A stretch of 64,000 nucleotides of DNA, from assembly GCF_900111235.1 (NCBI RefSeq), contig NZ_FOJI01000006.1, positions 62,001 to 126,000 of the forward strand, read 5' to 3'. The notes under the pieces were generated by a model. That model did not search any database and was not told the DNA's origin. It was given only the letters and a program-made list of their open reading frames with translations. The stretch comes from [Clostridium] fimetarium (GTDB lineage: Bacteria; Bacillota; Clostridia; Lachnospirales; Lachnospiraceae). Made by a program: the position numbers and the translations under genes. Position 1 is the stretch's first letter. Each line of letters starts with the position of its first letter. Below are positions 1-9,303 of this stretch, one piece after another.

Positions 1-275
1 TGATTGGACTACTATACAATGGAATCGCTTGCAATGCTATATCATATCTGTGTTGGGTGTTAGCATTAGATTATGGAAATACTGCTATCATTTCGAATTT
101 GGCATACTTGACGCCGTTTATTTCACTTATCATATGTGCAGTAGTATTACATGAAAATATTAGTTGGTATTCAATTATTGGGCTAGTGATGATAGTTTCA
201 GGAATTATTGTACAGTCGGCTGGAAAAAAGAAAAATGAACTAATAGATAAGAAAGTATTGAAGCATGAACTATAA
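1..275 (+). CDS. EamA/DMT-family transporter, C-terminal part
   Basis: The reading frame is open from base 3, so the start lies before the window. The visible 90 or so residues contain three hydrophobic segments, with text such as AISYLCWVLALDYGNTA and a following LAYLTPFISLI. This is the typical end of the second EamA repeat of drug/metabolite exporters, finishing with a short lysine-rich cytoplasmic tail (GKKKNELIDKK). The substrate cannot be told. A rho-independent terminator follows 18 bases after the stop, so the gene is transcriptionally separate from the sulfate operon. It could be any member of the 10-TM DMT superfamily. Confidence 0.8.
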   Translation, partial: IGLLYNGIACNAISYLCWVLALDYGNTAIISNLAYLTPFISLIICAVVLHENISWYSIIGLVMIVSGIIVQSAGKKKNELIDKKVLKHEL

Positions 276-293
276 GAATATAATGAATTTCGA

Positions 294-325
294 GAGACCC
301 AGATATTAAATATGGGTCTCTTTTT
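294..325 (+). terminator. rho-independent terminator after the EamA gene
   Basis: A 7-bp stem GAGACCC/GGGTCTC (294-300 with 314-320), extended by an A-T pair, encloses a 13-nt A/T loop and runs directly into TTTTT. It separates the transporter from the promoter at 379. Confidence 0.9.
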
Positions 326-378
326 ATATCTAAATATAATTTTAAAAATCAAATATATCACGTACTATACAATTCCCA

Positions 379-407
379 TTGACAAAGTATAGTATAAAGG
401 TTATAAT
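379..407 (+). promoter_or_regulatory. consensus sigma-A promoter of the sulfate operon
   Basis: TTGACA (379-384), a 17-base spacer and TATAAT (402-407) match the vegetative consensus exactly. Transcription should start near 414, leaving a leader of only about 50 nt before sbp, too short for a SAM or T-box riboswitch. Copies of TATAGTA lie around it: inverted at 363-369, direct at 388-394 inside the spacer, and direct at 429-435 in the leader. With so strong a core promoter, control by a repressor is likely. The flanking ACTATAC/GTATAGT pair (364-370, 387-393) is a candidate operator; that role is inference. Confidence 0.8.
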
Positions 408-462
408 TCAAAAAATAAATCATATCGTTATAGTATGAAATAAAAACAGGAGGAGAACAATT

Positions 463-1500
463 ATGAAGAGAAAGAGGCTTTTAGTACTAGGTTTGATTTT
501 ATCTATGATAGGGGGAACATTTGCTGGTTGTGGGAAAGCAAAGAGCTCAGATGCAGTAACCGCATATTCAGATCCCGTATCTATTACAAATGTTTCTTAT
601 GATCCAACAAGAGAGTTATACGAAGCTTATAATTTGGAATTCGCTAAGTATTGGAAAGATAAGACAGGCCAGGTTGTTACTGTTACACAGTCACATGGTG
701 GTTCAGGAAAGCAAGCACGTTCAGTAGTTGAAGGAAATGAAGCAGATGTGGTGACATTGGCACTTGCACATGATATTACTTCAATTGAAGAGGCTGGTCT
801 TATAGACAAAGGCTGGATTGATGAGTTTAATTTGAATAGTTCACCTTATACTTCAACAATAGTATTTTTGGTCCGTAAAGGAAATCCTAAAAACATTCTG
901 GACTGGAATGATTTAGTAAAGAGTGGCGTAAATGTAATAACACCAAATCCAAAAACTTCTGGTGGCGCTTGCTGGAATTTCCTTGCAGCTTGGGCTTATG
1001 CAGATAACTTATATGCAAAAGATGGAACAAAGACAAAAGATTTTGTCAACAAACTTTATAAAAATGTAAGTGTACTTGACTCAGGTGCAAGAGGCGCTAC
1101 AACAACATTTGTAGAAAATGGCCAGGGCGATGTTTTGCTTGCATGGGAAAATGAAGCATATCTTTCATTAAAAGAACATCCAGATGAATATCAGATTGTC
1201 ATTCCAAGTATCAGCATATTGGCAGAGCCATCAGTTGCAGTTGTTGATGAAGTTGCAAATGACAGAGGAACAGCAGAAGTGTCAAAGGCTTATCTTGAAT
1301 ATCTATATTCAGATGTAGGTCAGAGAATTGCAGGAGATAATTATTATAGACCATCTAATAAAGATATTTTAAAAGAGTATTCAAAAGTTTTTGACCTTAA
1401 TCTTAAAATGGTTACCATCGCTGATTTTGGCGGATGGGATAAAGCTTATTCAGATTACTTCAAGGATGGCGCTATATTTGATCAGATCTATGGTAAGTAA
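463..1500 (+). CDS. sbp: sulfate/thiosulfate ABC transporter, substrate-binding lipoprotein
   Basis: A 345-residue extracytoplasmic binding protein that presents sulfate (or thiosulfate) to the CysTWA importer encoded just downstream. The N-terminus has a Lys/Arg head, a hydrophobic core and the lipobox FAGC, so Cys23 should be lipidated and anchor the protein to the membrane. The body carries family text such as [17 protein letters not shown] and [20 protein letters not shown], and length is normal for Sbp/CysP. A good SD (GGAGGAG) precedes the ATG. It is the first gene after the consensus promoter. Sulfate rather than molybdate is inferred from the gene neighbours. Confidence 0.93.
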   Translation: MKRKRLLVLGLILSMIGGTFAGCGKAKSSDAVTAYSDPVSITNVSYDPTRELYEAYNLEFAKYWKDKTGQVVTVTQSHGGSGKQARSVVEGNEADVVTLALAHDITSIEEAGLIDKGWIDEFNLNSSPYTSTIVFLVRKGNPKNILDWNDLVKSGVNVITPNPKTSGGACWNFLAAWAYADNLYAKDGTKTKDFVNKLYKNVSVLDSGARGATTTFVENGQGDVLLAWENEAYLSLKEHPDEYQIVIPSISILAEPSVAVVDEVANDRGTAEVSKAYLEYLYSDVGQRIAGDNYYRPSNKDILKEYSKVFDLNLKMVTIADFGGWDKAYSDYFKDGAIFDQIYGK

Positions 1501-1618
1501 ATTTTAAAATTTGATTTTATAATTATATTTGTATTAAATATATGCGATGACAGATGGAGATTACTTTCAATACTTCTGTCGGAGTATATATTTATTTAGA
1601 AGGAGAGTGATTATTTTT

Positions 1619-2473
1619 ATGAAGAAGATAATTTTAAAGAAGAAAAGCGGCCGTGGAAAGCGGGTTATTCCGGGATTTGGAATATCAATGGGAGTAACGA
1701 TGACTATGATGAGTCTGATTATTTTGATTCCTATGGCATCCATTATTATTTCCACCGCTGGACTTAGTTTTCATGAATTCATAGAAATAGTAACAGCAAG
1801 GGATGTCGTATCAGGATACAAAGTAAGTCTATCATGCGCTTTAGTAGCTGCACTGATTAATTGTGTGTTTGGTGTGATTTTGGCCTGGGTACTAGTAAGA
1901 TATGAGTTTCCAGGTAAAAGAATATTAGATGGTCTTATTGAACTACCATTTGCACTTCCAACAGCAGTTGCTGGTATTTCTCTCACTTCGTTATATTCGG
2001 ATAAAGGATGGATAGGAAGTATTTTTGCAAATGCAGGAATTAAAATTGCCTATACAAAAATTGGAATAACAATTGCCATGGTATTTATTGGAATTCCATT
2101 TGTAGTAAGAACGATACAACCCGTACTTGAAAAACTTGATAAACAGTATGAAGAGGCATCTTACTTGCTTGGAGCTAGTGGAGCAAGAACTTTCCTGAAA
2201 GTTGTGTTCCCAGAGATATTGCCAGCAATGCTTACGGGGTTTGGGCTAGCGCTTGCAAGAGGAATTGGTGAATATGGAAGTGTTGTATTTATTGCAGGAA
2301 ATATTCCATATAAAACTCAAATTGCACCACTTCTGATTATGTCAAAACTGGAACAGTTTAAATATACAGACGCAACTGCAATTGCACTGGTTCTACTTTT
2401 GATTTCATTTTCGGTTTTACTATTAAACAACTTAGTTCAGATGTATATGAACAAAATTACAAATAACAACTAG
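1619..2473 (+). CDS. cysT: sulfate ABC transporter permease CysT
   Basis: One of two membrane subunits of the sulfate importer, 284 residues with about six hydrophobic helices. The EAA-type cytoplasmic loop, EEASYLLGASGARTFLKVV, is the contact site for the ATPase. An in-frame ATG exists 72 bases upstream at 1547, but the AGGAGAG at 1601-1607 points to the ATG at 1619, which gives the family's usual basic N-terminus (MKKIILKKKSGRGK). The gene lies 118 bases after sbp with no terminator between them and 9 bases before cysW, so it should be cotranscribed. Paralogous molybdate permeases are the main alternative; the sulfur context argues against that. Confidence 0.92.
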   Translation: MKKIILKKKSGRGKRVIPGFGISMGVTMTMMSLIILIPMASIIISTAGLSFHEFIEIVTARDVVSGYKVSLSCALVAALINCVFGVILAWVLVRYEFPGKRILDGLIELPFALPTAVAGISLTSLYSDKGWIGSIFANAGIKIAYTKIGITIAMVFIGIPFVVRTIQPVLEKLDKQYEEASYLLGASGARTFLKVVFPEILPAMLTGFGLALARGIGEYGSVVFIAGNIPYKTQIAPLLIMSKLEQFKYTDATAIALVLLLISFSVLLLNNLVQMYMNKITNNN

Positions 2474-2482
2474 GAGGTAGCC

Positions 2483-3334
2483 ATGAGTCAGACAAATAAG
2501 AAACTCAAACAAAAAAATATCAATCAAGGCTCCAAAGTCGTTAAGGTGATTTTGATCACAGTTAGTATTTTGTTTATTTTTATAATGCTTATAATGCCAA
2601 TGGCAGTTCTAATTACATATGCATTACGAAATGGTTGGGAAGCCTATAAAAAGGCTATATTTGATCCATATACGATAAAAGCACTATGGCTTACGTTGAC
2701 AGCAACACTTGCAGCCGTGCTTGTAAATACAGTCTTTGGTGTATTTGCAGCTTGGACTATAACAAAATTTAAATTTCGCGGAAAACATTTTTTGACAACA
2801 TTGATAGATATACCATTTGCTATATCACCTGTTATCGCTGGACTTGTATTTATAATGACATTCGGACGAATCGGTTGGGCCTATGATTATATGAAGGCAA
2901 TTGACATAAAAATTGTGTTTGCAGTTCCAGGTATTATTCTTGCAACCATATTTGTAACCTTTCCATTTATTTCAAGGGAACTTATTCCTGTATTAAATGC
3001 ACAAGGAACCGATGAAGAAGAGGCAGCCGCTCTCATGGGCGCTAGTGGATTTAAAATATTCAGAAAGATTACCTTTCCTCACATTAAATGGGCCTTACTT
3101 TATGGCATTGTATTATGTACTGCAAGAGCAATGGGTGAATTTGGAGCAGTTTCTGTTATCTCAGGACATTTAAGAGGGAAAACCAATACGCTACCTCTTC
3201 ATGTAGAGATACTATATAACGAATTTAAGTTGTCATCTGCATTTGCAGTATCATCTATTTTAGTTATTATGGCAGTCATCATTTTAATCCTTAGAAATAT
3301 CATTGAATACAAAGCAAAAAGGGCAGGTGAATAG
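2483..3334 (+). CDS. cysW: sulfate ABC transporter permease CysW
   Basis: Second membrane subunit of the importer, 283 residues, with a basic N-terminal tail followed by about six transmembrane helices. The ATPase-coupling loop reads EEEAAALMGASGFKIFRKI, and the adjacent GEFGAVSVISGHLRG is typical of CysW. An AGGAGG SD that overlaps the cysT stop sets the start. The gene is two bases from cysA, so stoichiometric translation of CysT, CysW and CysA is expected. Confidence 0.93.
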   Translation: MSQTNKKLKQKNINQGSKVVKVILITVSILFIFIMLIMPMAVLITYALRNGWEAYKKAIFDPYTIKALWLTLTATLAAVLVNTVFGVFAAWTITKFKFRGKHFLTTLIDIPFAISPVIAGLVFIMTFGRIGWAYDYMKAIDIKIVFAVPGIILATIFVTFPFISRELIPVLNAQGTDEEEAAALMGASGFKIFRKITFPHIKWALLYGIVLCTARAMGEFGAVSVISGHLRGKTNTLPLHVEILYNEFKLSSAFAVSSILVIMAVIILILRNIIEYKAKRAGE

Positions 3335-3336
3335 AG

Positions 3337-4395
3337 ATGTATGTAGAACTTAAAAATATAAATAAACATTTCGGAAGTTTTAAGGCATCTGATAATGTTA
3401 GCTTTGGAATTGAACAGGGAAAATTAATTGGATTATTAGGGCCAAGTGGAAGTGGAAAGACTACAATCCTTCGTATGATTGCAGGACTTGAGTCCCCTGA
3501 CTCAGGAGATATCTTTATTGATGGAGTTCGAGTAAATGATATTCCAGCAGGTAAAAGAGGAATTGGTTTTGTATTTCAAAATTATGCATTATTTCGCTAT
3601 ATGACTGTTTTTGATAATATTGCATTTGGACTTGAAGTTCAGAAAAAGACTAAGAAAGAAATTAAGGAACGAGTATTAGAACTGATCAAACTAATTGGAT
3701 TGGAAGGTATGGAGAAACGATATCCAAGTCAACTTTCGGGTGGGCAACGACAAAGAGTCGCATTTGCAAGAGCGTTGGCTCCAAATCCACAGCTTCTTTT
3801 GTTAGATGAACCATTTGCGGCGATTGATGCGAAAGTAAGACAGGAACTAAGAAGCTGGCTTAAGGAAATGATATATAAGGTTGGGGTTACAAGCATATTT
3901 GTGACACATGATCAAGACGAAGCCATTGAAGTTGCAGATGAAATTATCATTACTAATAATGGAACAATTGAGCAAAAAGGCTCACCACTTGATATTTACA
4001 AGAATCCTGAAACACCGTTTGTGGCACAGTTCATTGGGCAGTCAACTGTCTTGGAAGATTGTTCAAAACTAAAAGGTTTTGAGTCGGTTAAAATAGGCGA
4101 GAAAGCGGTCATTAGACCCGAATTTATTAATATATCAAGAAAAGATAAAACAAAGCAGTACATAAGTGCAGCAGAAGAAGGCATTATAGAACAGATATCA
4201 TATAGAGGCAGTTATCTGCAATTAAAGGTAAATGTAAAAGGGATTATATTGACGGCAACAGGGTCTTTGGAAGATGTGATGGAAGTCGGAGATATTGTGA
4301 GTGTATTGATTTATCGATTATATATTTTTGATGAAAATAATGCTTACTTACTTGAAAATGAAGAGATGAAAGATAATAACTCAGTATTCATTTAA
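3337..4395 (+). CDS. cysA: sulfate ABC transporter ATP-binding protein CysA
   Basis: ATPase that powers sulfate import, 352 residues. The nucleotide-binding domain is complete: Walker A GPSGSGKT at 35-42, Q-loop Gln81, signature LSGGQRQR at 133-140, Walker B LLLLDEP at 153-159 and switch His191. After residue 230 comes a C-terminal TOBE-like beta domain, as in CysA/PotA-type importers. It begins two bases after cysW. The next gene, aprA, starts 42 bases on with its own strong SD and no terminator between, so uptake and reduction genes form one transcription unit. Confidence 0.95.
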   Translation: MYVELKNINKHFGSFKASDNVSFGIEQGKLIGLLGPSGSGKTTILRMIAGLESPDSGDIFIDGVRVNDIPAGKRGIGFVFQNYALFRYMTVFDNIAFGLEVQKKTKKEIKERVLELIKLIGLEGMEKRYPSQLSGGQRQRVAFARALAPNPQLLLLDEPFAAIDAKVRQELRSWLKEMIYKVGVTSIFVTHDQDEAIEVADEIIITNNGTIEQKGSPLDIYKNPETPFVAQFIGQSTVLEDCSKLKGFESVKIGEKAVIRPEFINISRKDKTKQYISAAEEGIIEQISYRGSYLQLKVNVKGIILTATGSLEDVMEVGDIVSVLIYRLYIFDENNAYLLENEEMKDNNSVFI

Positions 4396-4436
4396 TAAAA
4401 TTTAATAAATGCTGACCTAAAAGATAGGAGGCTCAT

Positions 4437-6227
4437 ATGAAAAAAGAAATACAAGTAAAACAATTAGAAACAGATGTTTTAATCATAGGTGGTGGAACAG
4501 CGGGGTGTTATGCTGCATTAACCATACGTGAAAATTCAAAGGCTTCTGTAATTATAGCTGAGAAGGCTAATATTAAGAGAAGTGGATGCTTGGCAGCTGG
4601 CGTCAACGCAATTAATGCATATATTGTAAAGGGAAGAACCCCAGAAGATTATGTGGACTACGCGAAAAAGGATGCAGATAATATAGTGAGGCAAGACTTG
4701 CTACTTTCAATGTCTCAAGGATTAAACCGAGTGACAAAAAAATTAGAAGATTTGGGCTTGGTCATATTAAAGGATGAAAACGGAGAATATGTAGCAAGAG
4801 GAAATCGTAATATTAAGATTAATGGTGAGAATATAAAACCTATTTTAGCGACGGCAGTGAATACATTAGATAATGTGACTGTCTTAAATCAGGTTAATGT
4901 TATAGATTATATTGTAAAAGACAACCAAATTCTAGGAGCCTTTGCAATAGACGTAAACAACGAAATATTATATGAAATAAAGGCAAAATCTGTTATTTGT
5001 GCAACTGGTGGAGCGTCAGGCTTATATAAGCCAAACAACCCAGGATTTTCAAGGCATAAGATGTGGTATCCGCCGTTTAATACGGGTGCCGGTTATGCGA
5101 TGGGGATTCGTGCCGGAGCAGAAATGACAACTTTTGAAATGAGATTCATTGCACTTCGATGCAAGGATACAATCGCACCAACAGGTACAATTGCACAAGG
5201 CGTTGGCGCAAAGCAGATCAATTCAAAAGGTGAAGTCTATGAAACCAAATATGGAATTACAACTTCTGAACGTGTTTATGGAACAGTTAAGGAAAATCAA
5301 GAGGGTCGTGGACCTTGTTACCTAAAGACGGAAGGTATCAGTCCTACACAAGATGAGGAATTAAAGAAAGCTTATTTGAACATGGCACCTAGCCAGACTT
5401 TAAAGTGGGTTGAGGCAGGTAAGGATCCTAGTGAGCAAAACGTCGAAATAGAAGGCACGGAACCTTATATAGTAGGCGGTCATACAGCAAGCGGATACTG
5501 GGTTGATAATAATCGTGAAACAACGATCAAGGGTCTTTTCGCGGCAGGCGATGTAGCGGGTGGATGTCCTCAAAAATATGTAACAGGAGCCTTGGTAGAG
5601 GGCGAAATTGCAGGTAAAGCAGCAGTGGTTGAAGTTGAAAAACAAACACGTTTACAAGAGCAAATACATTTGCAAAGCCAATCACATTTACAAGAGCAAT
5701 CACATTTGCAAAGCCAATCACATTTACAAGATCAATCACACTTGCAACAAGATCAATTAGAGGAAGAACCTCTAATAAAAGTAAAAAAAGAAGAAGTTGA
5801 AGGTATTTTAAACTTTGTAAATCCAACTTTTACAACACAGCAACTTGAAGAAGCCATGCAAAAAGTAATGGATGCATATGCAGGTGGTATCGGAAGCAAT
5901 TATTCGTTTAACGAAAAGCAACTTGAACTGGCAGATGAAAAAATCGACCAGATCATAAAACTAAGTGATGGTTTAAATGCAGCCGACATGCATGAATTAA
6001 TGTTTGTATATGAGTTAAAAGAGAGATTAACGCTCTGTAAATCAGTAATTGCACATCTAAGAGCCAGGAAAGAGACCAGATGGCATAGCTTTGCAGAAAA
6101 TCTGGACTATCCAAATAAAAGCGATGAATGGCTCAAATATGTGAATTCAAAGGTCGTGAATGGAAAACTTACCATTTTGTACAGAGATTTAGTGGAAAGA
6201 GGTGAGACATATGAGCATAGCAATTAA
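4437..6227 (+). CDS. aprA: adenylylsulfate (APS) reductase alpha subunit, FAD flavoprotein
   Basis: Reduces APS to sulfite and AMP together with the ferredoxin-like AprB encoded next. The 596-residue protein belongs to the fumarate reductase/AprA flavoprotein group: the FAD motif GGGTAG is at 18-23, a GGASGLYKPN segment follows, and the closing FAD motif GLFAAGDVAGGCPQKYVTGA is near 370. The helical C-terminal domain starts near residue 450. Between the two domains sits an unusual Gln/His/Ser-rich stretch, about residues 405-437, made of HLQSQS/HLQEQS units and encoded by an 18-bp tandem repeat. An AGGAGG SD supports the start. The neighbours cysDN and the absence of dissimilatory genes in view imply an assimilatory role. 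Succinate dehydrogenase or aspartate oxidase is less likely because of the paired AprB and cysD. Confidence 0.88.
   Translation: MKKEIQVKQLETDVLIIGGGTAGCYAALTIRENSKASVIIAEKANIKRSGCLAAGVNAINAYIVKGRTPEDYVDYAKKDADNIVRQDLLLSMSQGLNRVTKKLEDLGLVILKDENGEYVARGNRNIKINGENIKPILATAVNTLDNVTVLNQVNVIDYIVKDNQILGAFAIDVNNEILYEIKAKSVICATGGASGLYKPNNPGFSRHKMWYPPFNTGAGYAMGIRAGAEMTTFEMRFIALRCKDTIAPTGTIAQGVGAKQINSKGEVYETKYGITTSERVYGTVKENQEGRGPCYLKTEGISPTQDEELKKAYLNMAPSQTLKWVEAGKDPSEQNVEIEGTEPYIVGGHTASGYWVDNNRETTIKGLFAAGDVAGGCPQKYVTGALVEGEIAGKAAVVEVEKQTRLQEQIHLQSQSHLQEQSHLQSQSHLQDQSHLQQDQLEEEPLIKVKKEEVEGILNFVNPTFTTQQLEEAMQKVMDAYAGGIGSNYSFNEKQLELADEKIDQIIKLSDGLNAADMHELMFVYELKERLTLCKSVIAHLRARKETRWHSFAENLDYPNKSDEWLKYVNSKVVNGKLTILYRDLVERGETYEHSN
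5649..5738 (+). repeat. 18-bp tandem repeat inside aprA
   Basis: Five consecutive 18-bp units, alternating between two versions (CATTTACAAGAGCAATCA and CATTTGCAAAGCCAATCA), so the higher-order period is 36 bp. The length keeps the reading frame and encodes a hydrophilic Gln/His/Ser linker between the FAD domain and the C-terminal helical domain. A degenerate sixth unit (CACTTGCAACAAGAT...) follows. The near-identity of alternate units points to recent slippage or unequal recombination. Confidence 0.95.
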
Positions 6228-6543
6228 TAAGGAAAAATGTGTTGGCTGTAAAAAATGTTTTTCTGTTTGCCCTGGAAGTCTAATTCAGGAAGACGAAAAC
6301 GGCAAAGCATATGTCAAATATCCAAAAGACTGCTGGGGCTGCTGTTCTTGCGTCAAAGAATGTAAGGTGAAAGCAATATCATTGTATTTAGGTGCAGATA
6401 TTGGCGGAAGAGGAAGCCAGATGACAGTGGAGACAAAAAAAGATAACGTCAATCATAAGCAAATTATGCATTGGGAAATCACTGAAAGTGATAAAACAGT
6501 GCATGCAATTGATATAAACCCCAAGTCATCCAATCAATATTAG
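6211..6543 (+). CDS. aprB: APS reductase beta subunit, 2x[4Fe-4S] ferredoxin
   Basis: Electron-transfer partner of AprA, 110 residues. Two [4Fe-4S] motifs are plain: C10-x2-C13-x2-C16-x3-C20 and C41-x2-C44-x2-C47-x3-C51, with an extra Cys45. The C-terminal tail (about 55 residues) is the kind of extension that wraps around AprA in characterised AprAB. A GTG at 6202 is also in frame, but GAGGTGA sits properly before the ATG at 6211. The gene overlaps the end of aprA by 17 bases, indicating translational coupling. A generic ferredoxin is the alternative, but the overlap and tail favour AprB. Confidence 0.88.
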   Translation: MSIAINKEKCVGCKKCFSVCPGSLIQEDENGKAYVKYPKDCWGCCSCVKECKVKAISLYLGADIGGRGSQMTVETKKDNVNHKQIMHWEITESDKTVHAIDINPKSSNQY

Positions 6544-6606
6544 AAGATTTTAATTTGGGAGTTCAATCATATTCAAAATAGAAAAAGAAAACAGGAGGAA
6601 TGAGAA

Positions 6607-7506
6607 ATGAGTGAATTATCACATCTTGATGAATTAGAAGCGGAAGCAATTTATATTATTCGCGAAGTGGCTGCAGAATGCGAAAAACCGGTAATGTTGT
6701 ATTCAATTGGAAAAGACAGTTCCGTAATGCTTCACCTTGCAATAAAGGCATTTTACCCGGAGAAACCGCCATTTCCTTTTATGCATATAGACACGACATG
6801 GAAATTTAAAGAAATGATAGCGTTTCGTGACAAAAAAGCGAAAGAATTAGGAATAGAAATGCTTGTTCATACAAACCAAGAAGCTGTAAAACAGGGAGTG
6901 AATCCATTTGATTATGGTTCTTCTTATACCGATATCATGAAAACGCAAGCATTAAAAGAAGGACTTACAAAATATGGATTTACTGCTGCTTTTGGCGGTG
7001 GACGTCGTGATGAAGAAAAATCACGTGCAAAGGAAAGAATCTTTTCTTTCCGTAATGAGGCACAGGCGTGGGATCCAAAAAATCAGAGACCGGAGATGTG
7101 GAAGCTTTATAACACAAAGATAAAAAAAGGTGAAAGCATGAGAGTTTTCCCTATTTCTAATTGGACAGAAAATGATATTTGGCAATATATAAAACGTGAG
7201 GCTATTGATATCGTTCCATTGTATTTTGCAAAAGAGAGACCATTTGTTAGACGTGATGGAAATATTATAATGGTGGATGATGACAGATTAAAGATTCTTC
7301 CAGGTGAAAAAATAGAGCACAAAAATATACGTTTCAGAACACTTGGATGTTATCCATTGACAGGCGGAATTGAGTCAGATGCAAATACACTTGATGAAAT
7401 CATAGAAGAAACACTCAGTGCAGTATCTTCTGAGAGAACAACAAGAGTCATCGACAGTGAAGAAGTCGGAAGTATGGAAAGAAGAAAGAGAGAGGGGTAT
7501 TTCTAA
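6607..7506 (+). CDS. cysD: sulfate adenylyltransferase subunit 2
   Basis: Catalytic subunit of the heterodimeric ATP sulfurylase: ATP + sulfate gives APS + pyrophosphate. At 299 residues it has normal length. The PP-loop motif [10 protein letters not shown] begins at residue 33, and the family segments [20 protein letters not shown] and [13 protein letters not shown] are intact. An AGGAGG SD lies before the ATG. cysN starts two bases after its stop, as expected for a tight CysDN complex. Its APS is the substrate of AprAB encoded just upstream, so no APS kinase is needed. Confidence 0.96.
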   Translation: MSELSHLDELEAEAIYIIREVAAECEKPVMLYSIGKDSSVMLHLAIKAFYPEKPPFPFMHIDTTWKFKEMIAFRDKKAKELGIEMLVHTNQEAVKQGVNPFDYGSSYTDIMKTQALKEGLTKYGFTAAFGGGRRDEEKSRAKERIFSFRNEAQAWDPKNQRPEMWKLYNTKIKKGESMRVFPISNWTENDIWQYIKREAIDIVPLYFAKERPFVRRDGNIIMVDDDRLKILPGEKIEHKNIRFRTLGCYPLTGGIESDANTLDEIIEETLSAVSSERTTRVIDSEEVGSMERRKREGYF

Positions 7507-7507
7507 G

Positions 7508-9211
7508 ATGAAGAGATTATTAAAGTTCATAACATGTGGTAGTGTAGATGATGGAAAATCCACTCTGATCGGACATATTTTATATGATGCAAAGCTTTTG
7601 TATGCAGATCAGAAAAGAGCATTGGAATTAGACAGTAAAGTGGGAAGTCGTGATGGAGCAATTGACTATTCCTTACTTCTTGATGGTCTGATGGCAGAAC
7701 GTGAACAGGGTATTACAATTGATGTTGCCTACCGTTATTTTACAACAGATAGCCGAAGCTTTATCGTAGCTGATACACCTGGTCATGAGGAATATACAAG
7801 AAATATGGCAGTTGGTGCCTCATTTGCGAACCTTGCCATTATATTAGTAGATGCAAAACAAGGAGTTCTTGTTCAAACAAGAAGACATGCAAGAATTTGC
7901 ACCTTAATGGGTATCAGACATTTTGTGTTTGCAGTGAACAAGATGGATTTGATTGGATTTGACGAAGGAAAGTTCTTAAAAATAACAGAGGAAATCAACA
8001 CACTCTCAAAGGAGCTTGCGCTTGAAAATGTGGCAATCATCCCTGTTTCTGCAACAGAAGGAGATAATGTTACAAAAAGTTCCGTCAATCTTCCTTGGTA
8101 CAGTGGACAACCTCTTTTAACTTATCTTGAAGAGGTGGATGTGGAAAGCACCTTAGAAGAAGATGAATTTTACATGCCAGTACAAAGAGTCTGCCGTCCA
8201 AATCATACATTTAGAGGCTTCCAGGGACAGATTGAAGCAGGTGATGTGTCTGTAGGTGATGAAATAACCACGCTTCCAAGTAACGAAGTGGCAATCGTAA
8301 AGAGCATACATGTGACAGATAAAGAAGTACAAAGTGCAGGAAAGAACCAGCCAGTTACTATACAATTAGACAAGGAAGTGGATGTTTCTAGAGGCTGCGT
8401 AATTGCAAAAGAGGCGAAACTGATTGTAGGTAAATCATTTACGGCAACAATTCTTTGGATGGATGATTCGCAGTTAACTGCAGGAAAGAATTATTTTGTG
8501 AAACTTGGAACCAAGATGCTTCCAGGTGTTGTTACAGAAGTTAAATATAAGATAGATGTAAATACGGGCGAGCATTTGGCAACAGACTATTTAAACAAAA
8601 ATGAAATCGCAGTTTGTGAAATTTCACTTGTCGAAAAGATTGTATTAGATCAATTTGACACCCATAAAACGCTTGGAGAACTAATACTCATCGATCGTAT
8701 CAGTAATATGACATCAGCATGCGGTGTAATAGATACTATTTTGGATGATGACAGAAACAAAAATGATCGTGTGTCTTTTGCGTATAATGACATAAAAGCC
8801 AGAGGCGATATCTTTGAAGAATTCTATTACAACACAGAAAGTCTGTCTTTATCAAAATATAAACCAGCAGGACATACCTATACAATTGGAGATGAAATCC
8901 CTATAAAGGGTGAGAGCTACCAATATCCTGAGAATTTTGATATTTTGGTACTTCGTGACTGGGTAGCAATTAAAATCGAGAACAAAAAGATCACTAAGAT
9001 AGAATCAATCGATGATTACAAGTATGCTGACGTTCCAATTGCGAATGGAAGAGGATTCGCTGTCAAAGTGAATTCTATTGAAAAATTGATTACTTTTTTG
9101 GAAGAATATAAGAAAATAAACAATGAAAATGAAGCAAAATTTCTTAATGATTGGGTGAACTTTGAAACTTATCGAAAAGTTATATTCCATAGTAACTATT
9201 GGGTAATATAA
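7508..9211 (+). CDS. cysN: sulfate adenylyltransferase subunit 1 (GTPase), long form
   Basis: GTPase subunit that couples GTP hydrolysis to APS formation by CysD. EF-Tu-like motifs are present: GSVDDGKST from residue 11, DTPGH at 89-93 and NKMD at 143-146, followed by two beta-barrel domains. The canonical family core should end around residue 410, near IDRISNMTSACG. Here about 155 more residues follow that carry no APS-kinase P-loop, so this is not a NodQ-type CysN-CysC fusion. An in-frame upstream start at 7418 would overlap cysD by 89 bases; the ATG at 7508 with GAGAGGGG before it is preferred. The role of the extension is unknown. Confidence 0.92.
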   Translation: MKRLLKFITCGSVDDGKSTLIGHILYDAKLLYADQKRALELDSKVGSRDGAIDYSLLLDGLMAEREQGITIDVAYRYFTTDSRSFIVADTPGHEEYTRNMAVGASFANLAIILVDAKQGVLVQTRRHARICTLMGIRHFVFAVNKMDLIGFDEGKFLKITEEINTLSKELALENVAIIPVSATEGDNVTKSSVNLPWYSGQPLLTYLEEVDVESTLEEDEFYMPVQRVCRPNHTFRGFQGQIEAGDVSVGDEITTLPSNEVAIVKSIHVTDKEVQSAGKNQPVTIQLDKEVDVSRGCVIAKEAKLIVGKSFTATILWMDDSQLTAGKNYFVKLGTKMLPGVVTEVKYKIDVNTGEHLATDYLNKNEIAVCEISLVEKIVLDQFDTHKTLGELILIDRISNMTSACGVIDTILDDDRNKNDRVSFAYNDIKARGDIFEEFYYNTESLSLSKYKPAGHTYTIGDEIPIKGESYQYPENFDILVLRDWVAIKIENKKITKIESIDDYKYADVPIANGRGFAVKVNSIEKLITFLEEYKKINNENEAKFLNDWVNFETYRKVIFHSNYWVI

Positions 9212-9303
9212 TTTCCAAATATAAAAGCTCTGATAGATGATTTAGAACATGTGATTAATGCATAATAAATAATAAAATATATTAAATATTAGGAGGTATT
9301 CTT

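Noticed and set aside
408-462. Riboswitch (SAM or T-box) in the leader of the sulfate operon
   Set aside because: The predicted leader is about 50 nt and has no terminator hairpin or specifier-like structure.
5649-5738. CRISPR-like array
   Set aside because: Units are contiguous without spacers, keep the reading frame and lie inside aprA.
5527-5826. Minus-strand Leu/Val-rich reading frame opposite aprA
   Set aside because: Its periodic sequence is only the complement of the 18-bp aprA repeat; there is no SD and the sense gene is clearly real.
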